From the NCBI GenBank assembly GCA_947069175.1, contig CAMTDV010000023.1, positions 86,562,391 to 86,626,390 of the forward strand: 64,000 nucleotides of DNA, read 5' to 3'. Source of the DNA: Scalesia atractyloides. Its lineage: Eukaryota > Streptophyta > Magnoliopsida > Asterales > Asteraceae. The position numbers were made by a program, and so were the translations under genes. Positions 1 through 11,330 of the stretch are shown one piece after another; positions within the stretch are counted from its first letter, which is position 1, and each line of letters starts with the position of its first letter. Below the pieces are notes generated by a model. That model did not search any database and was not told where the DNA came from. It saw nothing but the letters and a program-made list of their open reading frames with translations.

Positions 1-1280
1 AATAACAAAAAGGTTAAAATGCAAAAAAAAAATGAAAACTTTGCGCTAAATATGAAAAATCAACTTTTTTTTTTCAGAAAACTCCCTATCTTGAAATACA
101 ATTCTATAAAGCACCAAGATGTTTAAAATTTATAGTACAGTAATGATGAAACAATTAGGTGATTAGAGTACAACCACTTAAGCACAATTTATAAACAATG
201 AGGTGGTTAGGGTATTGAATCCCTAGGCGCCCGATGTGTTTTTGTGCGCTTTTTTTTTTCTTCTTTGAGCTTTAACACGCATGGGAACAACATGATGGAT
301 TTGATGAAATGTTTGAGAAAGTTGGCGATGGTAGGGTTTGATTTCACCATTAAAGAACAGAGCAGGGTGTTGCAGATAACGTGTTGGATGCTTTTCTTGT
401 CAGCAGTCTGTAAACTGGGCCTTCAAGCTAGATCTTTCAAGTCCTTTATAGATAAAACTTGAAATAGATAGCTAAATGTTTGATATGATGTCTTTTATAG
501 TGTTAATTTGTCACACAAGCTGTTTCATTTTATAGTTGTAAGTTGATATTAAGAATGTCTCTTCATGCACTAACTTTCTTTTGCTAACATGGTGATGTTA
601 AATACTAGAGTGCAATGCAAAGAACCAATATTATGATAGCCTTTTGGGATCATGGATGTGTATCCTTTAGGAAAAAGGATCCTTTCACATCCACTATTGT
701 TAAATGTAATAATTATTACGTGCTATGAACCATCTGTTGAAATATCCAGGGGCACCTATGTCATCAAAGCTGTTTGTTGATATTAGGTGAATCGCTTGAT
801 CATATGCACAAATACCAAGAGTGAAGAATGTATATTTCTAGCTTTGCAACTAAATGGTATTATCATAGTTTCTTGTATAATGCTGCAAGCTGAAAATGTG
901 GATTATGTATTACTCTTATCAGTGATGTGAATGATCCAACAGTTTCGTTATAAATGATTGCTTTTAGACTACACGGAGTGGGAGGGCAGTAAAAGTGGCG
1001 TTATGTGACATGTGGAAGTCATGCTATCACACCTCAGAAAACTGGCATGGTGCAAAAAAGGAAGAAGAGGGCGGGTGCGTGAAAGAGTGGTGTTATTCGA
1101 CACGTAGCAGATACTTTTTATTGTTATTTTTATTTAAAAATTATATAAAATCTATTAAATTTTAAAAACAATCACTATACTAATATAATAAATAGCATTA
1201 CTAAAAAAAAAAGACCAAAAAACCATCTCGAAAAGTTTTATATGTAGTTATTTCTTTCTTGTTAGATGCTACTGAACAAA
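1..1280. other. Gene-free AT-rich stretch
   Basis: I see no supportable gene here. The longest open frame (72 codons near the left end) has no recognisable motif and starts in a T-rich run. A slightly GC-richer patch lies at 980-1110. It is ordinary intergenic or old-transposon DNA. Confidence 0.6.
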
Positions 1281-1774
1281 TCAATTTGTTCTTTGATGTC
1301 GGCCAAAGTGGGGGTGTATTCCCCACCCGAAGTGTATGATTTTTTGTCCCCCTTTTTTATTTATCTCTAGTAAGTGGGAGTTCAAGTTCAACATGATTGT
1401 CGCTTAAGTTGAGCTCATACTCAATAGGACGATTCGAGCGATAAGTAGAGGAACTAGTTTTAGACCCTTTAAACGAATATTGACTCTCTAAAGGTACTCG
1501 TGCCTATTTTGGGGTGTACTTCGCAACATCTCCAACAATGAATAAATTTAAAGATCGCCTCTTTCTTTCCTTCCGAATACAAGCTTATCGCATGCATCAG
1601 CAAGTCGGAGTTGATTTCACTGCTCTTTTGGTTGTTCTTTAGGTTGTTGTAATGCAAGTTGAAGGCGGTCATGGTTTGATTTATTTCACGCCCGTTTAAC
1701 AAGAGTATCACTTTTCCGATAGAATCTTGTGTCAACGTTTGGTGATAAAGGTGGCTTATTCGATATAAAAAATC
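1281..1774 (-). pseudogene. Myb/SANT ORF1-like relic (PIF/Harbinger type), C-terminal part
   Basis: On the minus strand an open stretch of about 100 codons (1469-1789) contains NNLKNNQKSSEINSDLLMHA, then a Tyr/Glu/Lys-rich segment and FKFIHCWRC. This layout resembles the NAM-associated/Myb-SANT ORF1 proteins that accompany PIF/Harbinger transposases, where an FxHxWxxLRxxPKW motif ends the conserved region. Downstream (towards 1281) the frame is broken by stops but keeps a Glu/Asp-rich tail. The CACTA element begins at 1775, so the reading frame is physically interrupted. Its likely N-terminal side lies at 7096-7430. Family assignment rests on motif resemblance only; a domesticated trihelix-like protein fragment is an alternative. 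Confidence 0.5.
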
Positions 1775-2250
1775 CACTAAAAATGCCATTTAGTGGTAAA
1801 AAAATTTGTGACATTTACATTTTGAGCCACTAATATAGGTTTTTAGTGGCACTTTGTGTATTTCATATTTAGTTAGCATACAATTTTAGTGTATTTTGCT
1901 TTTGTGACACTAATTTAGGATTTTAGTGACACTTTTCATATGACATTAAAAAGTTTTGCATTTGATCCTACATCAAATCACATAATTTATAATATTGATG
2001 CCAAAAAACCCTTGTGCAATTTTTAATACATTTTAAACACTTTCTAGTGCAAACGCTTTCTATACATTTTCAAATTTATCAAATACCATATTCCAATAAA
2101 ATATTAATACAAAATAAATATCAACAAGATTAAACAAGTATTATCTTGTTTGGAGGGTTGCCGGTGAAATTCTTTAATTGTAGTGCTCATAAAAATTGTT
2201 TTTTTATCTTTGTAATATGGATAAATAATAAATGTATTCAATCTTACGAG

Positions 2251-2581
2251 TAGGGGTGTAGACGAGTCGAGTCTGAGCTACTCGAGCTCGGCTTGGATCG
2301 ATTTTGTTTTTAAAGCTCGAGCTTGACTCTTTTATTATTTGTTAATTAAATTATATTAATTATACATAATGTTATTAAAAGATTATATATAGGAATATAT
2401 GTATATATTTGTACTTATTATTTATTTTTTTCGTAATTTAATAAATAAACTATATATGATATAGTAAATATAAATGAAATAAATAATAGACTCATTTAGA
2501 CTTGTGAGCCATCTCAAGCTCGATCATTGAATCTGGAGTTCAAGCTCGTTTTAGCTTGGCTCATTTGAGTTTCTTTGCCTA
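2251..2581. mobile_element. Probable hAT-like MITE inside the CACTA element
   Basis: The segment starts TAGGGGTGTAGACGAGTCGA and ends TTCTTTGCCTA, and is rich in GCTCGAGCTYGGCT-type words on both strands. It is flanked by CTTACGAG (2243-2250) and CTTACAAG (2582-2589), an 8-bp repeat with one mismatch, the size expected for hAT. The terminal inverted repeat is very short (TAGG), so the call is moderate. Confidence 0.45.
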
Positions 2582-3990
2582 CTTACAAGTACATATTAAA
2601 AAAGGGGATTAAAAGTTGTCTTATAGATAACTAAATAAAATCAGTTCAATAGAAATCAGAATATTATCTCGGTTCAAAGAAAATAAACAAATATTTTTCA
2701 GTTTATAGGTTTGGTCCCAAATACATTAAAACTATGCTAGAAACAATCTCTAGGTTCTATTTTGACAGAACCGAAAAAAATACATGACACCAAAAAGAAA
2801 AATTGAACAAAAAAATTCAATCTAATTGGTAATTGAAATAACTCTACTTTGGATTGCTGGTTTTGGAACCGTTCCTCCCTAAAATTTATGCCATAATAAA
2901 ACTTTCCCACTTGCCACAAAAAGTTCTAAAATTCCCTCCTTGAAATTTCCTCCCATACTAGAATTCACCCAGCAAACATCAAATTCTTAGTTGTTTCCAC
3001 CCCCATCATGAAAACCCTAAACTGGTTGGAGGGTTCGCATATATCGTCATCATCAAATTGCATACACCTGTAGTATGGTTTCGAACCTGAGTTCTGGCGT
3101 GAACTATTTGATGTTAAAATAAGGGCTTTTTTATATATTGTATGCGTAGCTGGATTCGGGTTCTTTATATGTTATTTGGTTGTTGCACTATTTGATGTCA
3201 ATATTAAAGCTTTTTGTCGCATGTTCAATGTGTATTGATAATTGATCTTGTCTCCCTCTCGTGGTTATATATCTAAGTTTATATGGGTCGTACTAGTGAT
3301 ATAGGCATGCATAAACATGAATTAGTCAGTAATTGAACAGTGAACAGGAATTGTGCTTAGTATATTTGAATAAATTATGGTGATCATGTGGCCTAACTGT
3401 TTAAGCTGTTGGTTTAAATTAGGGATGTTTTCGGTTAGGATTTTTGAGCCGAACGGGCAACGACGGTTTTGGATAAACCTATGCCAAACCGGCCAATGGT
3501 TTGGCGGTTCCGTTTTGACGGTTTGGTGATCAAAGCAGTTCAGTATTGAGGGTTTTGGCCCACCATTTTTTATCGTTTTTTAATAACTAGCCGTGCTTTT
3601 CTTCAAGTTGTATATGAAAACTTTACAGAATTGAAAAACAAACTATTGAAATAATCTAACATAATCTTGTGTATTGGTGAATCTCTATAATACATACAAC
3701 AATTTAGGAACTGTGCAGAATATGAGTAAGTCCTCATTTATTTTTAGGATATATATTTCTATATTGTGAGTTTTGCTAATTATTTAGAAGTTCACCAGAA
3801 GAGTGGAAGATTTAAAGGTGGATCTAATTTACTCAGTACTCATATAATGATCTTACTAGGTTACTTTGTGAAACCAGGTAGCAAAAGATCACGGGTTTGA
3901 ACAAGTTTATGTTAATTTTTCTGTTTTCTTTTTAAATTTACTATTTTTAATGGGTTTATGTTCATCTTGTTTATTAATTGATATTTGTAG

Positions 3991-4092
3991 ATGTACATGG
4001 TAAGGAGAGTTTCAATGGTAGGCATCCGTGCTGCATTAAACCTTCAATATGGTAGGGTCAGGGACTTCTATGAGAATCTTTGTAATCTAGGT
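3991..4092 (+). pseudogene. NADH-dependent glutamate synthase exon fragment (N-terminal amidotransferase part)
   Basis: After an acceptor-like TTTGTAG, the DNA encodes MYMVRRVSMVGIRAALNLQY followed by GRVRDFYEN. This resembles the part of plant NADH-GOGAT shortly before the segment encoding the 'CSLSSRT' region of the glutamine-amidotransferase domain. NADH-GOGAT makes two glutamates from glutamine and 2-oxoglutarate in plastids. Only about 30 codons are present, and the frame then diverges. It lies inside the CACTA element, upstream of two further GOGAT pieces in the same orientation and order as in the gene, so it is most simply part of one captured genomic fragment. Confidence 0.55.
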
Positions 4093-4319
4093 TCGTTTTC
4101 CTTATTATTGCTTATATTTTTTTAATACATTATACATAGGATGTGAGGGCTGTAAACAAGCCTAGCTAAGCCGGGATATGTTGTGCTCATGCTCGACTCG
4201 GAGTTAAACTACCGAGCTTGGCTCGGCTCATTTATCTTCTGGTGTGTAATTTTTATAAATGTTTCCTTTTTTTAAATAAAATGTGATTGTTATATCATTA
4301 ACCTTTATATATATATTCA

Positions 4320-4506
4320 GGTGCTTTTGATGGGTTTTTGAAGCTCTTAGTCGTGCCGGTAGAAGTCTTCCCGAGGCTGTTATGATATGATCCCCGAAGC
4401 ATGGAAAAATGACAAGAATAGGGATCTTCAAAGGAAGGCCTTATATAAATATTGCTCGGCTTTAATGCAGCGATGGGGCGGGCCTTGGAGCCACACTGGA
4501 CCAAAA
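4320..4506 (+). pseudogene. NADH-GOGAT exon fragment, frameshifted
   Basis: The DNA begins after an intron-like CAG with GAFDGFLKLL and continues, across shifted frames, through a stretch matching GRSLPEAV, IPEAW and LQRKALYKYCSALMQRW. These are signatures of the glutamine-amidotransferase region of plant NADH-GOGAT. At least two frameshifts separate these blocks, so no protein can be made. The tail carries an 18-plus-base word (TTGGAGCCACACTGGACC) that recurs at about 4609 in the next fragment, which suggests a local deletion/duplication when the fragment was captured or later. Confidence 0.72.
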
Positions 4507-4587
4507 CATTTAATTTGTATGCGTCTACTTTCACCATTGGTTGTTAATTAAAACATTTATTTGTGCTTATCTTTAAAGTCAATGTGC

Positions 4588-4764
4588 AGTTACCGACGGT
4601 TGGTACCTTGGAGCCACACTGGACCAAAAAAGGGTTGCGTCCAGGTTGGTTCTATGTTACTCACACTGGGCTCGTTGTTATGGCTAGTGAGTAGTGAAGT
4701 GGGAGTTGTTGATATTCCACCAGAAGACGTGTCTCGGAAAGGTAGAGTTAACCAAATGTTTTAA
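4588..4764 (+). pseudogene. NADH-GOGAT exon fragment, frameshifted
   Basis: In successive frames the DNA encodes TDGWYLGATLDQK, then a GLRPG-like block with FYVTHTG, then SEVGVVDIPPEDVSRKGRVN, ending at a TAA near 4764. The order and spacing follow the plant NADH-GOGAT amidotransferase domain directly downstream of the previous fragment. At least one frameshift lies between the ATLD block and the SEVGVVDIPPEDVSRKGR block. With the two preceding pieces this gives collinear GOGAT homology over about 770 bp of captured genomic DNA, introns included. Confidence 0.8.
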
Positions 4765-5261
4765 TAATGGAGCAATGCCACCTTTTAAATTAAACGATAT
4801 CCTTGTTTCAATCACCATCACGAGCTAACATATATAATTCTAGTGCAACTTCTATTTTCAGATTCAATGAACATATATGAAGCAGATCAACATGATTATG
4901 ATTTATTTCTTTTAATTATGAAAGTTCAGTTTCATGGTAAGGGAATTTTGTTAGTGTTCTACAGGAGACTACAAAAGAACATGTATCCTCTTTATAGCAG
5001 TTTTATAGAACCATGGTTAGCTTATATGTGATAGTTAAGCCGATGGTTCAAAATTGAATCACTCTAGGCACATTTATTCTCATTAATACTTTAATAAATC
5101 TCTAATTCATGCTCAAAATTCAGGTAACATACATGCATTCATATTTGGTAGGTTTGAAGATTTGCCTTAGTGTTTGTTACCACTGCTTTCAGATATTTAT
5201 TTCTGTTTGCTTTTGTTTTTTCGATTAACTGTAACATTCTACGTGTTGTATAATAGAATGT

Positions 5262-6560
5262 AATTTAGGAGCAAAAGCAAGTGAATTTGGTGAAGGTGAA
5301 TTTGTTCATTGTAGGAATAGGAAGCTTTCTCAGGCCTGTAAATCTCAAGGTACATTGCTTAATCACTTTTAACGTGAGAATATGTCATCAAATTTGCCAG
5401 TGAAAGTTCCTTTTTATCTATATAATAATTATATCTTATTAAAGTTACACATGGGCATGTGTTAATTTAGGGTGCATGAATGTGGGTTTAATTTGTCCTA
5501 TATAGTGTATTCATGTTTATTAAACTAAACGGATGGTTCCAACCAAAGCAAGTCGGCTAGTTTGGATGCTTTGAGATTTACTCGGTTCATGTTTGATAAA
5601 CTGAGCAGACCAGTGATTAATTGATTCTTTAATAAGCTAGGGTTAAAAGTTATATATTGAGGAGAATGTTACCAACTTACATGTATGTTTTAGAAAATAA
5701 CTGTTTTTTGTTTTCATATTTGATTATATTTTCATGCTAATTCATCAACTAGATATCCATGCCACATAACTTATCTTAAGGTAAGACTTTATTTTTTCAA
5801 TATACCAACTATTAATGATTTGTGCATTCATGATCTTTTGCACTAGCTAATAATGTAAAATAACTCTTTAACACATCTTAATCCTGGCTAGGCCGAAAAT
5901 AACATTATGCATATTATCTCATTGTAAAAAATATCTTTTGATCTATTTTTTGTATTAACTTTAATTCACTTATGCACTTTCTCTAGGTGACCTTTTTACC
6001 GAACAAGATATTAAGAGCCTACCATGTTTACAGGTACGCGTGTGTTCTATTACTCTATCTAGAGGTGTAACTTCTAGTTAGCAGGTTTTAATTGATTAAA
6101 AAACTACATTAGTATAAAAAATAGAGATTGCATGCTTAAAGAATATACTTGGGCATCTTTTGACCCTATTGACCCATTCACCACATTTTTAGCAATGTTT
6201 TAGTTCATCAATTGACCTGTCTAAGACAGAAGATAACTCAATTCGACTCATTATTAATTGAAGGGTAAACATTTTCATCGTGAACTCTCTTGTTGTTAAG
6301 TGACGGCAATTCCGACAACCAGGGATATTGAAAAAACCACCCAATCTTTTGGCTGAAGAGCTTAAAGTGAGGTCAAAGGAAGTAAGTTTGCCTTTTATTA
6401 ACTGCTCTTACATCTTTGATAGTTATGGTTATCAGATCTAATCAATTTAACATGAATTGTGAAATTTCATGTTGAGTATTGTCAATTGACTGATGTAGCG
6501 GCAATAAGTAGCAAGTGCTGGGAACGATGAAGTGGAAATATGACTGCTAAGAAAACGTTA
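5262..6560 (+). other. Exon-like pieces of unknown captured gene
   Basis: Several short open stretches have plausible splice signals. One is at 5271-5350, ending AAG/GTACA. One is at about 5989-6033, between TCTCTAG and GTACGC. One is at about 6324-6380, encoding GILKKPPNLLAEELKVRSKE and followed by GTAAG. The last is near 6500-6545. Together they resemble the end of an intron-rich plant gene, on the same strand as the GOGAT pieces. I cannot name the protein, and the frame choice for the first two is ambiguous. They may or may not belong to the GOGAT capture. Confidence 0.3.
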
Positions 6561-7095
6561 ACACAAGATTATTTAACTCGCGTGAAGATTGTGAAAGAGA
6601 TTCATGAACACAATGAAGTTTTGAGTTTTTATTCATACACTTGTTAGTTTATTTGGGTTATTAGACTTAGATCGACACTTATTAGACATTTGGAATCTTT
6701 GGAAGATTGATTGAACTTTTAATGAAGTGATTATTTTATGATTTCTACATTTACAATTTGGTTTTTATTTTTTAATGTAAATAAAAAATAATTATAATTA
6801 ATTAAAATTAATATGATAAACACAATGGCATTTTAATTTGATGTGACTTTTGTGGAAAAAAATATGTGCCACTAAAAGTTCAAAAGTTTGTACAAGCAGA
6901 TAAAAAAGTGTCACTAAAAGCCTAAAAATTTTATGCGACACATTGAAAAGGTGCCATCAAAAGGCTTTAGCGTCAGCGCGCTTATGTTGGCACTTTTTTT
7001 GTGTGCTGCCCATTCTTACAAGGGTCTTTAGTGGTACTTTTTTGTTTTTCTATGACACTTTTTGTTTGTCACTAGATGGCATTTTTTTAGTGATC

Positions 7096-7430
7096 GTCAA
7101 TATTTTAGTTGGTACCTATTAGAAGAATATATACTATTAATATCAAAAAATTACATAACTTTACAGTTAATAAAAAAATAAATCATATCTAGAACAGAGT
7201 TCTCTGAAATAGAAAGCCATGCTTTCATCAACACCACTCTTTGTCATTTGTCCACAGATATATGCGATGATCATATTTTGCTTTTTTCTTATCGGCCTCG
7301 GTTTTCTTCCAACGATTTCGTTTTTTTCACGTAGAGGATTCGGGTGTAGTTTGAGTTTCAGGTACGAATTCAGGTGTAGGGGGCGTTTAGGATAGAAGAG
7401 TGAGTGGTTGTTGTTGAGCATCTATTTATT
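7096..7430 (-). pseudogene. Myb/SANT ORF1-like relic, N-terminal side (interrupted by CACTA)
   Basis: A minus-strand open frame (7421 to 7167) starts MLNNNHSLFYPKRPLHLNSY and contains a Lys/Arg-rich segment. In an adjacent frame it contains a Trp-bearing patch (YLWTNDKEW) resembling the start of the Myb/SANT domain of ORF1-like proteins. Together with 1281-1774 it probably formed one minus-strand gene before the CACTA landed between 1774 and 7093. Frame changes indicate decay. Assignment is by context and weak motif likeness. Confidence 0.4.
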
Positions 7431-7550
7431 TCATAAACATAAAATTTGGTTCGTAAGAAGATGGTCGTACGCCAATATGTGCAGATCAGGATAAGGATAA
7501 CGGGATTGCGTCGTTTGAGATGGTTGAGGCTAACTAGTGTTCTGTATTTC

Positions 7551-8307
7551 GCCTACACATAGGGGTTGTCCGGATCGAAGGTATGGTTGTGTGGATGCAT
7601 ATTTTTTTTATAAAATAGAGAGAGATGTTATATTTTTTTATAACTAATGTTTGGTATTTCGCCTGCACCATCCGTTGGAATAGGTTTGGTTTTTATAGAA
7701 GGTGAGTTAATCATTTTTTTCAATTGAAAATCTTTTTTTAGTTAGCCGTTGGAGTCCAACAACTATAATCCAAACCAATTAAACAACACCATCTCATCAG
7801 ACCATTTCACTCCACACTGGTGGAGATCATGCCACCCCACACACAACGCCGTCCTCCATACCGTTCGCGGGTCGGTATGCTCAACCTAGAAAGGTCACAA
7901 CACCGTATTTCATGCCTACTCCATGTGGTCCTAGGGGCATTAGAGATGAGAGCATCTACAACAATAAACCAAGTCCAAACACTAGACTGCCTAATCAACA
8001 TGCAAATCATTCCAAGCACCAATACTACAAACCCTCACGTTTTCTTCAAACAATATGTCACTCAAAACCTCCACCTCATCAGTTATTTTTCATTTTATTT
8101 AAACTATATATATTTTGTATAATTTATTTTTAATTTACTTAATTAATAACTAGCTTAGAACCCATTGTTTTACATGAGCTGTATAAATTTAATTTTATAT
8201 AATAAGTAATATAGTTATATCTTTAAATTACGTCGTGTATTGCACAAGTAAAACAAAATATAATGCAACCGCTTAACATGTACAGTCATCAAGATATGTA
8301 CTTAAAT
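7551..8307. repeat. Direct duplicate unit, copy A
   Basis: This roughly 750-bp stretch recurs at 9351-10104 in the same orientation. Shared landmarks include GGATCGAAGGTATGGTTGTG, CACACACAACGCCG, GAGAGCATCTACAACAATAA and AAGATATGTACTTAAAT. The copies differ by scattered substitutions and small indels. The word set (CACTGGTGGA.ATCATGCCACCC, GAGAGCATCTACAACAATAA) resembles terminal sequences of PIF/Harbinger MITEs in plants. It does not have clean TG...CA ends, so I do not call it an LTR. Confidence 0.7.
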
Positions 8308-9350
8308 AAGTAGGTGAAAGTGGTGTGACATGGTGATTTTTTATGTTGGGTGAAAGACACAAGACCTTCTAGTCCAAAGCTTAATCCTTCCAACATTAGG
8401 GGACAAGGGGACAAGAATGTGGTGGCTAGTGGGCCCCCCTCTTGGCCGTCCATGGGTGCTTGTTTGGAGAATTAACTTGGTTAAGTTTCTTAGTTAAGTA
8501 TTATAGTTAAGTTTAGGTTACCTTAAGTTAGAGTGTTTAGGGTTTTAGGGGTTCTTGATGTATTTTGAGATATAAGGTTCCATACACTGGTTTAACATTG
8601 TTAAACAATATTACTAGTCCATAAATTTATGTCTAGTTCATGTTCGGTTGCTTAACGGATGCTAGATTCGTTAACGGGTCCTTAAACGGAGGTTTAAGCA
8701 ACTTGTAGGGATTTTTAAGCAAAACAGTGTGTTTAATGATTTGAACTAGTTGTATGATGTTAAATTATTGTTAACTAGTTCATATGATTTGCCTGGTTGT
8801 GTCCGGAGTGTCGTTTTGTTGTCGGCTCGTTAAAACATTAACTTTCAAGACTTGTGTGATATGATATGTTTTTGTGCCATATTGATACTTTCAATATCTT
8901 TTAAGTAGTGCGTGATGTTTAACACCATTTCTGAATAATACACAAGCTAGTGAATGCTGTATTTTGTTGAATTATGCTGAATTGTATATTTCGGACAGTT
9001 TTGAGTGCATGTATTGTTTCCGAAAAGTGTTAGCATTAATCCTTACTTTCCCACATGGGACTTAATATATAGTTTACGATGGATTCTTATCTAAGTCCTA
9101 AATCTGTTGTTTAGCTGCGTACTGAGGCTGTGCTGTCACAGCTAGTCTACTAGTTGTTCCGATGCACTTTTTAAACTGTTTTTAATTGTAACCACTAAAC
9201 CAAATAATATGCATCATGTAATGTACTCAGAGAGTTTTCTAGGTGTATGTCATGCAATTCATGTAGTTTAGACGTTCAAAACACATAATAGATAATATAA
9301 TTCACTGTTTAAATGAACGGAAATTACCCGAAAGCGACAGTTGTCACAGC
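8308..9350. other. Spacer between duplicate units
   Basis: About 1 kb of non-coding DNA separates the two duplicate units. It has a C/G-rich patch at 8390-8460 and repeated TTAAC(G) words at 8600-8800. I recognise no gene or element in it. Confidence 0.5.
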
Positions 9351-10104
9351 CTACACCATAGGGTTGTTCGGATCGAAGGTATGGTTGTGTGGATGCATAT
9401 TTTTTTATAAAAAGTAGAGAGATGTTATATTTTTTTATAACTAATATTTGGTATTTCGCCTACACCATCAGTGAAATAAGTTCCGTTTTTTTATAAGGTG
9501 AGTTAATCATTTTTTAATTGTAAATATTTTTTTTAGTTAGCCGTTGGAGCCTAACTACTATAATCCAAACCAATTAAACAACGCCATCTCATCACACCTT
9601 TCACTCTACACTGGTGGATATCATGCCACCCACACACAACGCCGCCCTCCACACCATTCGCGGGTTGGTATACCCAGCCTAGAAAGGTAAGAGCACCGTA
9701 TTTTATGCCTACTCTGTGTGGTCTTAGGGGCATTAGAGATGAGAGCATCTACAACAATAAACTAAGTCCAAACACTAGACTGCCTAATCAACATGCAAAT
9801 CATTCCAAGCCACCAATACTACAAACGCTCACGTTTTCTTCAAACAATAAGTCACTCCAAACCTCCACCTCATCGGTTATTTCTAATTTTATTTAAATTA
9901 TATATATTTTGTATAATTTATTTTTGTTTTACTTAATTAAGAGCTAGCTTAGAACCACGTGTTTTACATGGGTTGTATAAATTTAATTTTATATAATAAG
10001 CAATATAGTTATATCTTTAAAATACGACGTGTATTGCACAAGTAAAACGAAATATAATGCAATGGATTAACACATACAGTGGTCAAGATATGTACTTAAA
10101 TGAT
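9351..10104. repeat. Direct duplicate unit, copy B
   Basis: This is the second copy of the unit at 7551-8307, collinear from the CCTACAC word through AAGATATGTACTTAAAT. Sequence to the right (10105 onward) is unrelated to that right of copy A, which fixes the duplication boundary. Confidence 0.7.
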
Positions 10105-10920
10105 TAATTCGAAGTGCTATTTACTTATTAAACTTTTAATTTATTTTTTTATTATTATTTGGTTAGGAACATGTGTATTACATGTGGTAAAACAAATGAA
10201 ATATTAGATGATTATTAATAAGCGAAAAATGAAAGAAATATTAAATAAATAACAGACATCCGTGAAGTTTGTAATTTCAAATTATTTTTTTATCCTATTA
10301 ATATTAAATAATAGTAATAATAATAATATTAAAAAAATAATTTAACCAAACCTAATTTAAATGAGAAAAATTATGTATTTCTATGGATTTGCAAAGAAGA
10401 AAAAGTAGAAAATTAAAATTATACATATTATTATTAATTCAAAGTTAACTAATAAGAAAAAGAAATTTATAAATAAGATAAGAAGATTAAAAATTCAAAG
10501 TTTGATAAAAAAATATTTCCTTATCTAGATTATATCTAGTTAAATTATTGGTTAATAGGGAAAAGAAAATAAAAGAAAACACTGGATATTGAAACGTGTC
10601 AAATAAAAATATTTATTTATTACTATAAAAAGATTATAATTGTTTTTATTATTCAATATTAAAAAAATAAACTCGTAAAAATATATTTAACTAATTATTT
10701 TTTTGTTATCTCGTAATTTTATATTAAATATAAATTTAAATAAAATATTAATAAAATATTAATTTTTACAACAACTCTTTTTCAAACGGCTTGTTTCGCA
10801 ACAACTAGTTTTTCAAACGACTATTTTCAGAACGAGTAGTTTCTATTTGCTATAAATTCTATTCCTATTTCAAGTAACATGTGCGCTTCTAAACTGATAA
10901 TTCACTACAATAATTCTTAA
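10105..10920. other. Very AT-rich gene-free stretch
   Basis: This stretch is dominated by A/T words with short TAA/TTA runs (about 10310-10330). No coding signal or element boundary is visible. Near 10775-10850 two imperfect repeats of the type TTTTCAAACGRCT occur. Confidence 0.5.
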
Positions 10921-10922
10921 AA

Positions 10923-11330
10923 ATGGCAAGAAACAAATGAACCGAAGAAGAAGATATGGCTCTGGTCAGCTCTTGGATGGATGTATGCGACAACAGACAA
11001 GTAGTGGGGTCAATAAAAGAACCCTTGTTTTAGGATTCCGTCAATGTGTTGGAGAACCAATCACAATTCAAACACCACTTTGTCAAGGTTTCATATTCTA
11101 TTTGGGGAGGTTCACAGATTTCATGCATGCTTCAACCACGTGATGGCTCATGGTGACAACATAACAGATGCACATGCGAATTGCTCGGGCTTGTCGAGAA
11201 TACAAAATCATACAAAATAAAAGATTTATATACATGGCAGCCTAGGAAGTAATAAGAAAAAATCCTGGTATGCAACCCGCTTCCCCTCCGGATGCCAAAT
11301 CCGACAGTTCAAGGGTTGATGATTACGTTT
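10923..11330 (+). pseudogene. Myb/SANT ORF1-like relic (PIF/Harbinger type)
   Basis: From the ATG at 10923 the frame reads MARNK, an in-frame stop, then TEEEDMALVSSWMDVCDN and, after a frame change, blocks resembling SQFKHHFVKVSYSIWGG and ARACREYKI...FIYMAAWEV. This is the order of the Myb/SANT domain followed by the NAM-associated C-terminal region in plant PIF/Harbinger ORF1 proteins. The W...W spacing of the SANT helix region is visible. Several stops and frameshifts make it a pseudogene. It lies right of an AT-rich tract and left of an old Copia relic. Confidence 0.62.

Larger units (their letters stand above)
1775..7092. mobile_element. CACTA (En/Spm) DNA transposon with captured gene pieces
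   Basis: The left end reads CACTAAAAATGCCATTTAGT. The right end, read on the minus strand, is CACTAAAAAAATGCCATCTA. These are matching terminal inverted repeats starting with CACTA. The flanks are ATC at 1772-1774 and ATC at 7093-7095, a perfect 3-bp target duplication typical of the superfamily. Subterminal copies of short motifs (TTAGTGACACTTTT, GTGCCACTAAAAG and variants) occupy 1795-1960 and 6840-7080. I recognise no transposase in the 5318-bp element. The interior holds fragments of host genes with intron-like spacing, so it looks like a non-autonomous, gene-capturing CACTA. It was inserted into a minus-strand ORF1-like relic. Confidence 0.88.

Noticed and set aside
244..462. 72-codon plus-strand open frame
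   Set aside because: No motif, starts in a T-rich run, no supporting context.
7551..10104. The duplicate unit as LTRs of a small retrotransposon
   Set aside because: No TG...CA ends, primer site or polypurine tract; the ends fade gradually.
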